Shown here piece after piece: positions 8,110 to 14,945 of a DNA stretch of 25,481 bases. Made by a program: the position numbers and the translations under genes. Position 1 is the first letter of the stretch, and each line of letters opens with the position of its first letter. The notes beneath the pieces were generated by a model. That model had not been told where the DNA came from and made no database searches. It was given only the letters and a program-made list of their open reading frames with translations. The stretch comes from JAVBSN01 sp031556525 (GTDB taxonomy: Bacteria; Bacillota; Clostridia; Lachnospirales; Lachnospiraceae): positions 1-25,481 of the forward strand of contig JAVBSS010000043.1 in assembly GCA_031556525.1 (NCBI GenBank). The letters run 5' to 3'.

Positions 8110-8796
8110 ATGCAAATAAACGGAGTACCGGTTCCTATTGATGAAAATACAGAAGAGCTAATTGCTATGTTAAGTGGCAATATGGCTCAATTTGTTGTGG
8201 TTTGCGAAGCACTATCTTACAAAACAGATAATTTATCATTTAATACATTAGTATTGCTTCTTAATGACAATGATTATTATAAAAGAAGAATAGCAGTAGA
8301 ATGCTTGAAAAATCATACTATGTTTGAAAAAGCAATAGATGATATAGAAGCTTGTTTAAATGATAGGTCTTCTTATGTTGTTAATGCGGCAATAAGAACA
8401 TTAGTAGAATGCCATGTTTCTAAATCACATCAAAAAATTATTGAATTAATACAGGGTAATGATGAAACAATTCGTGAAACAGCATTTTTTGCACTTGAAC
8501 ATATTTTTGAAGAAAGTGATTTTGATTTAGCATTAAGTTTGTATGATGATAACAATGAAAAAATTAGAAAAGAGGTACCATATATTGTGTCTATTACAGC
8601 TAATGAAAAAAATTGGCATAAGGCATATTTTATAATGAAAGAAAGTGACAATGAAAAAGCACGACTTGTGGCATGTAAATTACTTGATAAATTTGGTTCG
8701 GATGAAGATAAAGAAGATTTTAAAATATTTGCACAGGATGAAAATGGACATATAAGAAAGTTTGCAAAAAAATGCTTGTCTATGCTATACTATTGA
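8110..8796 (+). CDS. HEAT-repeat-like protein of unknown function
   Basis: The start ATG 8110 is chosen; TAGGAGGA (8091-8098) precedes it by about 11 bases, and an upstream GTG at 8083 would read through the ribosome site. The 228-residue product is all-helical with paired helices of about 30 residues each, for example LVLLLNDNDYYKRRIAVECL, then IEACLNDRSSYVVNAAIRTL, then IIELIQGNDETIRETAFFAL, and KIFAQDENGHIRKFAKKCL. The D/N-x-x-x-x-R-x-x-A pattern at each turn is typical of HEAT or PBS-lyase-like scaffolds that bind proteins. No catalytic residues are apparent. It lies between the phage end and hprK and has its own promoter. Whether it is host or a phage-carried extra gene is open; its promoter style matches the host genes. 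Confidence 0.75.
   Translation: MQINGVPVPIDENTEELIAMLSGNMAQFVVVCEALSYKTDNLSFNTLVLLLNDNDYYKRRIAVECLKNHTMFEKAIDDIEACLNDRSSYVVNAAIRTLVECHVSKSHQKIIELIQGNDETIRETAFFALEHIFEESDFDLALSLYDDNNEKIRKEVPYIVSITANEKNWHKAYFIMKESDNEKARLVACKLLDKFGSDEDKEDFKIFAQDENGHIRKFAKKCLSMLYY
8762..8791 (+). promoter_or_regulatory. Predicted hprK promoter
   Basis: TTGCAA (8762-8767), 18 bases, TATACT (8786-8791) with TGC directly upstream as an extended -10. It lies inside the last codons of the HEAT-like gene. The predicted start near 8798 would leave a leader of about 33 bases before hprK. Confidence 0.6.
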
Positions 8797-8830
8797 CATT
8801 TAATAGGGATTTATGAAAAGGAGAAGTTAT

Positions 8831-9760
8831 ATGTATACTATTTCGCTTACAAAGTTTGTTGAAAAGATGGATCTTCACAGTTATATTCCGGAAATTAACA
8901 CAGATGATATAATGATATCAGATCCAGATATTAACCGTCCAGCGGTACAGATAGCAGGATTTTTTGAGCATTTTGATGCAACACGTGTTCAAATATGTGG
9001 AAATGTTGAACATGCATATATATCTAATATGCATACTGAAGAAGAAAATATTGCTATATTTGATAAATTGTTTTCATATAAGATACCATGTTTGATTTTT
9101 TGTAGAGGATTAGAGCCACAACAATTTATATTAGATGTTGCAAAGAAACATGGTATACCAGTGTTTTCTTGTGATAAGACAACATCATCATTTGTACATG
9201 AAACAGTTAAATGGCTTCATGTTCAATTGGCACCAAGAATATCAATACATGCAGTATTAGTAGATGTATATGGTGAAGGTGTACTTATAATGGGTGAAAG
9301 TGGAATCGGTAAGAGTGAGGCAGCACTTGAGCTTATAAAGAGAGGACATCGTCTTGTATCAGATGACGTTGTTGAGATAACTAAAGTGAGTGATGATACA
9401 TTGGTAGGTACAGCTCCAGATATTACAAGACATTTTATCGAGCTTAGAGGTATTGGTATAATTGATGTTAAGACGTTATTCGGTGTAGAATGTGTTAAGA
9501 TGACACAATCAATAGATTTAGTAATAAAATTAGCTGATTGGAATAAAGAAGCTGAGTATGATAGATTAGGTCTAGAAGAGCAATATGCAGAGTTTCTTGG
9601 AAATAAGGTGGTAAGTCATGAGATTCCGATTAGACCAGGCCGTAACTTGGCAATTATTGTTGAATCGGCAGCAGTAAACCATAGACAAAAGAAGATGGGT
9701 TATAATGCAGCTCAAGAGTTATATAATAGAGTAACAAACAATATGCTTAAATCAGAGTAA
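8831..9760 (+). CDS. hprK: HPr kinase/phosphorylase
   Basis: HprK phosphorylates Ser46 of HPr and Crh and removes the phosphate again, and so drives carbon catabolite control. The start ATG 8831 is chosen because AAAAGGAGA (8816-8823) precedes it by 7 bases; an earlier in-frame ATG at 8813 would bury that site. This gives 309 residues, the family norm. Residues about 1-130 form the N-terminal domain and the rest the kinase core. The Walker A loop GESGIGKS is at 155-162, the HprK signature IELRGIGIIDV at about 203-213, and RLGLEEQYAEF and IPIRPGRNLA follow. It has its own promoter and is followed after 51 bases by the ROK gene. A Crh-like partner is encoded 4 kb downstream. Confidence 0.97.
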   Translation: MYTISLTKFVEKMDLHSYIPEINTDDIMISDPDINRPAVQIAGFFEHFDATRVQICGNVEHAYISNMHTEEENIAIFDKLFSYKIPCLIFCRGLEPQQFILDVAKKHGIPVFSCDKTTSSFVHETVKWLHVQLAPRISIHAVLVDVYGEGVLIMGESGIGKSEAALELIKRGHRLVSDDVVEITKVSDDTLVGTAPDITRHFIELRGIGIIDVKTLFGVECVKMTQSIDLVIKLADWNKEAEYDRLGLEEQYAEFLGNKVVSHEIPIRPGRNLAIIVESAAVNHRQKKMGYNAAQELYNRVTNNMLKSE

Positions 9761-9811
9761 GCATACATTTAAATAAACTAATATACACATTTAACGGGAG
9801 GACACATAGAC

Positions 9812-10753
9812 ATGGCAAAGTATGTATTTGGAATTGATTTAGGAGGCACCACAGTTAAGCTTGGATTATTCACAGTAGAAGGTTCAGTATTAGATAAGTG
9901 GGAGATTCCAACAAGAAAAGATGAAGGTGGAAGATACATATTAGGTGATATAGCTGAATCAGTAGAGAAGAAGCTTGTAGAGAAAGCGATTGATAAATCA
10001 GAAGTTGCTGGAGCAGGCATGGGCGTTCCAGGACCAGTAAGAGAAGATGGAACAGTATTAAAATGCGTTAATCTAGGTTGGGGAATCTTTAACGTTGCTG
10101 ATGAATTAAGCAATTTAATAGGTTTACCTGTTAAAGTAGGAAACGATGCAAATATGGCAGCACTTGGCGAAATGTGGCAAGGTGGTGGAAAAGGTTATAA
10201 GAATATTGTAATGGTAACCCTTGGAACAGGCGTTGGTGGTGGTATTATTATTAACGGTAAAATGCTTTCAGGTGTAAATGGTGCTGGCGGTGAGATTGGT
10301 CACATGCAAGTTAAAGATGATGAAAAAGAAGTATGCGGATGTGGAAAAAAAGGTTGTTTAGAACAATATACATCAGCAACAGGAATAGTTAGATCAGCAA
10401 CAATTGCATTAAATAATACAGATAAACCTTCAAAACTTAGACAAGTTCAATATGTATCAGCAAAAGAAATATTTGATGCAGCAAAAGAAGGTGATGAATT
10501 AGCGATGGAGTTAGTTGAAAACCATGGTAAATGCTTAGGCAGATCATTAGCACAAATAGCTTGTGTAGTAGATCCAGAAGTATTTGTTATTGGTGGTGGT
10601 GTATCGAAAGCAGGGGATATGCTAATTAAGGTGACACAAAAACACTATGAAGAAAATGCATTCCACGCATGTAAAAATGCAGGGTTCAAATTAGCAACAC
10701 TTGGAAATGATGCCGGCATTTATGGTGGAGCAAGAGCGATATTATCAAAATAA
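9812..10753 (+). CDS. glcK: ROK-family glucokinase
   Basis: The 313-residue cytoplasmic sugar kinase phosphorylates glucose at C6 using ATP. Motifs include the phosphate loop DLGGT (9-13), GVPGP in the sugar site region, GNDANMAALGE (substrate-binding Asn-Asp), GTGVGGGI, GGEIGHM with the zinc and substrate His, and the zinc knuckle CGCGKKGCLEQY that defines ROK kinases. The start is fixed by GGGAGGA (9796-9802) 9 bases upstream. It follows hprK closely and ends before a strong terminator, so the two form a carbon-sensing transcription unit. Glucokinase is the most likely member of the family, but ROK proteins also include other hexose and aminosugar kinases; the lack of an N-terminal HTH rules out a ROK repressor. 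Confidence 0.9.
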   Translation: MAKYVFGIDLGGTTVKLGLFTVEGSVLDKWEIPTRKDEGGRYILGDIAESVEKKLVEKAIDKSEVAGAGMGVPGPVREDGTVLKCVNLGWGIFNVADELSNLIGLPVKVGNDANMAALGEMWQGGGKGYKNIVMVTLGTGVGGGIIINGKMLSGVNGAGGEIGHMQVKDDEKEVCGCGKKGCLEQYTSATGIVRSATIALNNTDKPSKLRQVQYVSAKEIFDAAKEGDELAMELVENHGKCLGRSLAQIACVVDPEVFVIGGGVSKAGDMLIKVTQKHYEENAFHACKNAGFKLATLGNDAGIYGGARAILSK

Positions 10754-10767
10754 TAATCATAAAATAC

Positions 10768-10796
10768 AAAAATGGGAAGGTTTCTTCCCGTTTTTT
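10768..10796 (+). terminator. Intrinsic terminator after the ROK kinase
   Basis: A 12-bp stem (10768-10779 with 10784-10795, one T.G pair) around GGGAAG/CTTCCC, a GTTT loop and a run of six T. Confidence 0.9.
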
Positions 10797-10797
10797 G

Positions 10798-10824
10798 TTG
10801 AATTTATTTATTGTATAAATTCAA
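10798..10824 (+). repeat. Operator-like palindrome upstream of murB
   Basis: TTGAATTTAT (10798-10807) and ATAAATTCAA (10815-10824) are perfect inverted repeats separated by 7 bases. The right half overlaps the predicted murB -35 region. It may be a repressor site or simply a second hairpin after the terminator; AT content makes chance more likely than usual. Confidence 0.45.
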
Positions 10825-10839
10825 ATGATAATGTATTAT
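10811..10839 (+). promoter_or_regulatory. Predicted promoter for murB-rapZ-whiA-crh
   Basis: TTGTAT (10811-10816), 17 bases, TATTAT (10834-10839). It would give a leader of about 75 bases. A second possible -10 (TATAAT, 10890-10895) lacks a good -35. Confidence 0.45.
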
Positions 10840-10923
10840 TAGGAAGATAGTGAATATATATAGGAATACATAATAAATTGTAAAGTTAATATAATATGAA
10901 TATATTGTAATAAGAGGTATATG

Positions 10924-11838
10924 ATGAGCAAGACTATTTTAGAAGCCTTAAGGGATATAATACCAGAAAAATTAATATTAATAGATGAACCTATGAGTAA
11001 GCATACGACTTTTAAAATAGGTGGTATCGCTGACATATATGTGAAACCAGAGAGTGTAGAGCAAATAGCAGCAATAATAAAACTGTGTGTAGATAATAAA
11101 GAACCTTATTTTATATTAGGTAATGGAAGTAATTTATTAGTATCAGATAAAGGATATAGAGGTGTAGTTATTCAAATATATAATAATATGGAAAGTATTA
11201 TTATTGATGATACTATGATGAAAGTGTCGGCAGGAATATTGTTATCAAAGATAGCAAATGCTGCAAAAGAGAATGATTTAACAGGAATAGAATTTGCGGC
11301 AGGAATACCGGGAACTATTGGCGGTGGAATTGTTATGAATGCCGGAGCATATGGTGGAGAGTTAAGCGACATAATAGATACAGTTACAGTATTAGATCAG
11401 GGTGGAAATATAATTACATTGTCTAATGAAGACATGGAATTTGGATATAGAACAAGTATAATAGAAGCAAATAGATATATTGTTATAGAGGCAACTATTA
11501 ATCTAAAAAAAGGTGATAGGGCGACTATTGTAGCGAGGATGGATGAACTAAGAGAAGCTAGGGTAAGCAAGCAACCATTAGAATATCCTAGTGCGGGTAG
11601 TACATTTAAACGTCCAGAAGGATATTTTGCAGGGAAGTTAATTATGGATGCAGGTCTTAGAGGTAAATCAGTAGGTGGTGCTAAGATATCTGATAAGCAT
11701 TGTGGGTTCGTAATTAATACAGGGGAAGCCACAGCTAAAGATGTAATAGGATTAATAGAAGAAGTTACAAAGGAAGTAGAAAATCAATACGATATTACTT
11801 TAGAAACAGAAGTTAAGATGATAGGTGATTTTCAATAG
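10924..11838 (+). CDS. murB: UDP-N-acetylenolpyruvoylglucosamine reductase
   Basis: MurB is the FAD- and NADPH-dependent enzyme that reduces UDP-GlcNAc-enolpyruvate to UDP-MurNAc in peptidoglycan synthesis. The product is 304 or 305 residues, a type II MurB as in most Firmicutes. Motifs are TTFKIGG near the start, the FAD site GNGSNLLVSD and GIPGTIGGGIVMNAGAYGGE, GYRTSI, the catalytic PSAGSTFKRP (Ser) and GLRGKSVGGAKIS, and a final ETEVKMIG with the catalytic Glu. Two adjacent ATGs (10921, 10924) are possible starts; the GAGG site (10914-10917) is better spaced for 10924. It begins a tight four-gene unit, with rapZ 9 bases downstream. Confidence 0.97.
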   Translation: MSKTILEALRDIIPEKLILIDEPMSKHTTFKIGGIADIYVKPESVEQIAAIIKLCVDNKEPYFILGNGSNLLVSDKGYRGVVIQIYNNMESIIIDDTMMKVSAGILLSKIANAAKENDLTGIEFAAGIPGTIGGGIVMNAGAYGGELSDIIDTVTVLDQGGNIITLSNEDMEFGYRTSIIEANRYIVIEATINLKKGDRATIVARMDELREARVSKQPLEYPSAGSTFKRPEGYFAGKLIMDAGLRGKSVGGAKISDKHCGFVINTGEATAKDVIGLIEEVTKEVENQYDITLETEVKMIGDFQ

Positions 11839-11847
11839 GGTGATTAT

Positions 11848-12717
11848 ATGAGATTTGTTATTGTTTCAGGAATGTCAGGAGCTGGAAAGAGTACAGCATT
11901 AAAAACATTAGAAGATGCAGGATACTTTTGTGTAGATAATTTACCAGTTCAACTAATTAAAAAATTTGCAGATATTGCTTATGACGAGGATTCCAAAGTT
12001 TACGGGGTAGCTATTGGAATAGATATTAGAAGTGGAGCAGAATTAGATAAATTAACAGATGCTTTGGATGAAATTGAATCGGTAGGATACAAATACGAAG
12101 TTTTATTCCTTGATGCCACCAACGAAGTGTTAGTAAAAAGGTATAAAGAAACAAGAAGAACTCATCCACTTGCAAGAGATAGTAGAGTTGAAGATGGAAT
12201 AGAAAAAGAGCGTGATAAAATACAGTTCTTGAAAGAAAGAGCGGGATTTATTATTGATACAAGTAGCCTGCTAACTAGGGAACTAAAAGCTGAGTTGGAT
12301 AAAATTTTTGTTGAATCAGATAAGGGTAACAACTTTTTTGTAAATATAGTATCATTTGGGTTCAAATACGGAATACCTTTGGATGCTGATCTAGTGTTTG
12401 ATGTAAGGTTTTTACCAAACCCATATTATGATTTAGCATTAAGACCACTTACAGGTAATGATAAAAGTATCCAAGATTTTGTTATGGATAATAGAGAGTC
12501 AGAAATATTTTTGGACAAAATATCAAACTTACTAGAATTTCTTATACCTAATTATATAAAAGAAGGAAGAAATCAATTGGTAGTAGCTATAGGTTGTACA
12601 GGTGGAAAGCATCGTTCTGTTACATTGGCAAATTATTTGTATAGTGAAATATCTGATTGGAATTATAACTCAATGATAGAGCATCGAGATATCGAAAAAG
12701 ATGCTAAGAAGAGGTGA
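11848..12717 (+). CDS. rapZ: RNase adapter / nucleotide-binding protein RapZ (YvcJ)
   Basis: The 289-residue P-loop protein has Walker A GMSGAGKS at 8-15 and the following EDAGYFCVDNLP, which are hallmarks of the family, then LFLDATNEVLVKRYKETRRTHPL, and in the C-terminal domain FKYGIPLDADLVFDVRFLPNP and AIGCTGGKHRSVTLA. In E. coli RapZ presents a small RNA to RNase E and senses GlcNAc6P; in Bacillus YvcJ binds and hydrolyses nucleotides and affects competence. A Clostridia protein is closer to YvcJ, so the RNA adapter role is unproven here. It ends 5 bases before whiA. In many Firmicutes yvcK lies between rapZ and whiA; here it is missing. Confidence 0.96.
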   Translation: MRFVIVSGMSGAGKSTALKTLEDAGYFCVDNLPVQLIKKFADIAYDEDSKVYGVAIGIDIRSGAELDKLTDALDEIESVGYKYEVLFLDATNEVLVKRYKETRRTHPLARDSRVEDGIEKERDKIQFLKERAGFIIDTSSLLTRELKAELDKIFVESDKGNNFFVNIVSFGFKYGIPLDADLVFDVRFLPNPYYDLALRPLTGNDKSIQDFVMDNRESEIFLDKISNLLEFLIPNYIKEGRNQLVVAIGCTGGKHRSVTLANYLYSEISDWNYNSMIEHRDIEKDAKKR

Positions 12718-12722
12718 TAAAA

Positions 12723-13673
12723 GTGTCATTTTCAACAGAGGTTAAGGAAGAACTTTCTAAGCACGTTGGAAGTGGGAGGCATTGCCAAATAGCGGAACTT
12801 GCTGCTATTATATATATGATTGGGAAAATACGATGTATTGATAATCAAAAAAGGCTTGTGTTGAATACTGAAAATGAATTGTTAGCTAAGAAAAGTTCAT
12901 ATTTGATAAAAAAATTATTAGGCTATGAAGCAAAAATAATAGAAAACAACAAAAGAGTAGTTGCATATAAAGTGGTATTAGAAGATAATGAAGCAGTAGA
13001 TAAGGTTCTTGTAATGACAAAGTTATCTTTGAAAATGGATGTAAAGGGTGAGATTCAGATACAGCAACTAGACCTGGATACAATAGTTATTCAGAAGGTG
13101 TGCTGTAAGAGAGCCTTTTTACGAGGTGTATTTATTACGTCAGGGTCTCTAGCAGATCCAGTAAAGGCTTATCATCTAGAAATAGTTTGTATTACAGAAG
13201 AAGCAGCTAAAAGAATACAACAAATCTTAATAGATTTTAATTTGGAAGCAAAAATAGTAGTAAGGAAAAAATACTTTGTTGTATATATAAAAGAAGGTTC
13301 AATGATAGTAGATGCCTTGAATATAATGGAAGCCCATGCATCTCTTATGAGCATGGAGAATGTAAGAATTGTTAAGAGTATGAGAAATACTATTAACAGA
13401 AGAGTTAACTGTGAAACTGCTAATTTAAATAAAACAGTTAGTGCAGCGGTAAGGCAATTAGAAGATATTAAGTATATCGAAGAAGTAAAAGGATTATCAG
13501 AATTATCGATACAACTTAGAGATTTGGCTATGCTTAGAATAGAAGAGCCAGATGCATCTTTAAAGGAATTAGGAGAAATGCTTAATCCACCAGTAAGTAA
13601 ATCAGGTGTGAATCATAGATTAAGAAAGCTAAGCGAGATAGCGAATGACTTAAGAGAAAAAAATATATATTAA
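12723..13673 (+). CDS. whiA: Sporulation/cell division regulator WhiA
   Basis: The 316-residue product starts at GTG 12723, which gives the normal family beginning M-S-F-S-x-E-V-K-E-E-L and is preceded by GAGGTGA (12711-12717); a GTG at 12714 would add three residues. The N-terminal half is the LAGLIDADG-like domain (FLRGVFITSGSLADP, AYHLEIV), degenerate for catalysis as in all WhiA. The C-terminal HTH lies at about 265-312 with the signature SLKELGEMLNPPVSKSGVNHR. WhiA binds DNA and influences chromosome segregation and cell division in Bacillus and sporulation septation in Streptomyces. It is the third gene of the murB operon and is followed 20 bases later by the Crh-like gene. Confidence 0.96.
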   Translation: MSFSTEVKEELSKHVGSGRHCQIAELAAIIYMIGKIRCIDNQKRLVLNTENELLAKKSSYLIKKLLGYEAKIIENNKRVVAYKVVLEDNEAVDKVLVMTKLSLKMDVKGEIQIQQLDLDTIVIQKVCCKRAFLRGVFITSGSLADPVKAYHLEIVCITEEAAKRIQQILIDFNLEAKIVVRKKYFVVYIKEGSMIVDALNIMEAHASLMSMENVRIVKSMRNTINRRVNCETANLNKTVSAAVRQLEDIKYIEEVKGLSELSIQLRDLAMLRIEEPDASLKELGEMLNPPVSKSGVNHRLRKLSEIANDLREKNIY

Positions 13674-13693
13674 TACAAAGGGAGGCCATTAAG

Positions 13694-13954
13694 ATGGTAA
13701 GTAAGGAAATAATAGTTAATCTACCAACAGATTTAGAGGAAAGACCAGTTGCTGTTTTAGTACAGATAGCAAGTCAATATAATAGTTCAATATATCTTGA
13801 ATCTGAGGATAAGAAAATTAATGCAAAGAGTATTATGGGAATGATGAGTTTAGGCTTAAGAATAGGTGAACCAGTTACAGTTTTAGTTGAAGGTGATGAT
13901 GAAGAAAAAGCATTAGAACACCTTGAAAAATATTTATGCAAGGGTATTCAATAA
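13694..13954 (+). CDS. crh: Crh-like HPr paralogue lacking His15
   Basis: The 86-residue product has the HPr fold. Numbering matches Bacillus HPr exactly: position 15, the PTS phosphorylation His, is Glu (LEERPVA, with Arg17 and Pro18 kept), whereas the regulatory Ser46 is retained in NAKSIMGMMSLG (43-54). In Bacillus Crh the same His is Gln. The protein therefore should not carry phosphate from enzyme I but can be a substrate of HprK and a CcpA cofactor or other regulatory partner. It follows whiA, as crh does in Bacillus, with a GGAGG site (13681-13685) 8 bases before ATG. Orthology with crh is supported by synteny and residue 15, though parallel loss of His from an HPr copy cannot be excluded. 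Confidence 0.85.
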   Translation: MVSKEIIVNLPTDLEERPVAVLVQIASQYNSSIYLESEDKKINAKSIMGMMSLGLRIGEPVTVLVEGDDEEKALEHLEKYLCKGIQ

Positions 13955-13957
13955 AGG

Positions 13958-13986
13958 TTGATTTTAACGATAAATGGTGTTAGAAT
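13958..13986 (+). promoter_or_regulatory. Predicted promoter for the Ser-rich gene
   Basis: TTGATT (13958-13963), 17 bases, TAGAAT (13981-13986) with TGT directly before it (extended -10). The leader would be about 55 bases. Confidence 0.6.
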
Positions 13987-14046
13987 TAAGGTAACTATAA
14001 CAATTAAGAACAAGGATGTTCGCGCTTTTTCAAAGGAGTGGTGAGT

Positions 14047-14811
14047 ATGTCAACATTTTATGGCATAAGTTCGGATAATAGTTCATCATATTTTAGCAGT
14101 TTTTTCGGAAACAGCAGCACTAGTGGCACTAGTGGCACTAGTGGTTCTAGTAGTATGTTAACAGATTATTATTCGATTAAGAATGGAAGTTATAAGAAAT
14201 TATTAAGAGCATATTATGCTAAGGAAAATTCAAGTGAATCAACTAGTAAGACTAGTTCAGTTAGTTCAGATGATAAAAAACAATTATCATTAACAAAGAG
14301 TAATTCAGAATCATTGGCAAAATCAGCAGCAACATTATTAGACAAAAGTTCTAAGTCAGTATTTAATAAAGTAAGTAAGACTGATGCAGAAACAGGAAAG
14401 ACTACTAGTGAATATGATGTAGATAAGATATATAGTGCAGTAAAATCATTTGTTGATAATTATAATAAAACTATAGATTCTGCTGAAGATGTGGATACAG
14501 ATTCTATACTTAAGAAAACACTTTGGATGGTTAATGAAACTAAAGTGTATGAGAATGCTTTAAGTAAAGTTGGTATTAAGATAGGTGATGACAATAAGTT
14601 ATCTATAGATGAGACTAAGTTTAAGAAAGCAGATATGAGAGATGTTAAAGATTTATTTAATGAATCAGCATCTTTTGGAGCTAAGGTGTTTAAGAAAGCA
14701 AGTGATATTAATAGCTTATCAAACACAGCTATTAATGGTAATAGCTTATATAATAGCAGTGCTAAGTATTCTACATTGTCATCAGGACAATTGTTTGATA
14801 GTTTGTTGTAA
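14047..14811 (+). CDS. Ser/Thr-rich protein of unknown function with FliD-like C-terminal stretch
   Basis: The start ATG 14047 is preceded by AAGGAG (14033-14038) at 8 bases. The 254-residue product has a low-complexity N-terminus rich in Ser, Phe, Tyr, Gly (about 1-37) with a TSG triplet repeated three times, a Ser/Lys-rich middle, and a helical C-terminal part. In the latter, IYSAVKSFVDNYNKTIDSA, then LSKVGIKIGDDNKLSID and FKKADMRDVKDLFN resemble the D0/D1-adjacent C-terminal region of the flagellar cap FliD (family form: long helix, GI-x-x-x-x-D-G-x-L-x-x-D, V-x-x-L-F). No flagellar genes are nearby and no signal peptide or membrane segment is evident. The function is unknown; an export or surface role is inference. 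It has its own promoter and terminator. Confidence 0.75.
   Translation: MSTFYGISSDNSSSYFSSFFGNSSTSGTSGTSGSSSMLTDYYSIKNGSYKKLLRAYYAKENSSESTSKTSSVSSDDKKQLSLTKSNSESLAKSAATLLDKSSKSVFNKVSKTDAETGKTTSEYDVDKIYSAVKSFVDNYNKTIDSAEDVDTDSILKKTLWMVNETKVYENALSKVGIKIGDDNKLSIDETKFKKADMRDVKDLFNESASFGAKVFKKASDINSLSNTAINGNSLYNSSAKYSTLSSGQLFDSLL
14119..14154 (+). repeat. 9-bp tandem repeat in the Ser-rich gene
   Basis: The unit ACTAGTGGC occurs at 14119-14127 and 14128-14136, then with one change at 14137-14145, then a diverged copy at 14146-14154. It encodes Thr-Ser-Gly repeats and preserves the frame at any copy number. Confidence 0.85.
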
Positions 14812-14822
14812 TAAGCACATTT

Positions 14823-14858
14823 AACGAGGCAGGTCAGTAAGATTTGCCTTGTTTTTGT
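14823..14858 (+). terminator. Intrinsic terminator after the Ser-rich gene
   Basis: AACGAGGCA (14823-14831) pairs with TGCCTTGTT (14845-14853) with one G.T pair, followed by TTTGTTTG. Confidence 0.75.
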
Positions 14859-14863
14859 TTGTC

Positions 14864-14892
14864 TTGCAAGTTAATTACGCATATGATAGAAT
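14864..14892 (+). promoter_or_regulatory. Predicted promoter for the Sel1-repeat gene
   Basis: TTGCAA (14864-14869), 17 bases, TAGAAT (14887-14892) preceded by TGA (extended -10). Transcription would begin near 14899, about 47 bases before the gene. Confidence 0.65.
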
Positions 14893-14945
14893 AAATATAG
14901 TTATGCATTAATATAGATTTATAGATGGGTTGGTGAGAGGTAAGT

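Noticed and set aside
14008..14030. GAACA/TGTTC hairpin followed by a T run after the Crh-like gene, as a terminator
   Set aside because: The stem is only 5 bp and lies downstream of the predicted promoter of the next gene, in its leader.
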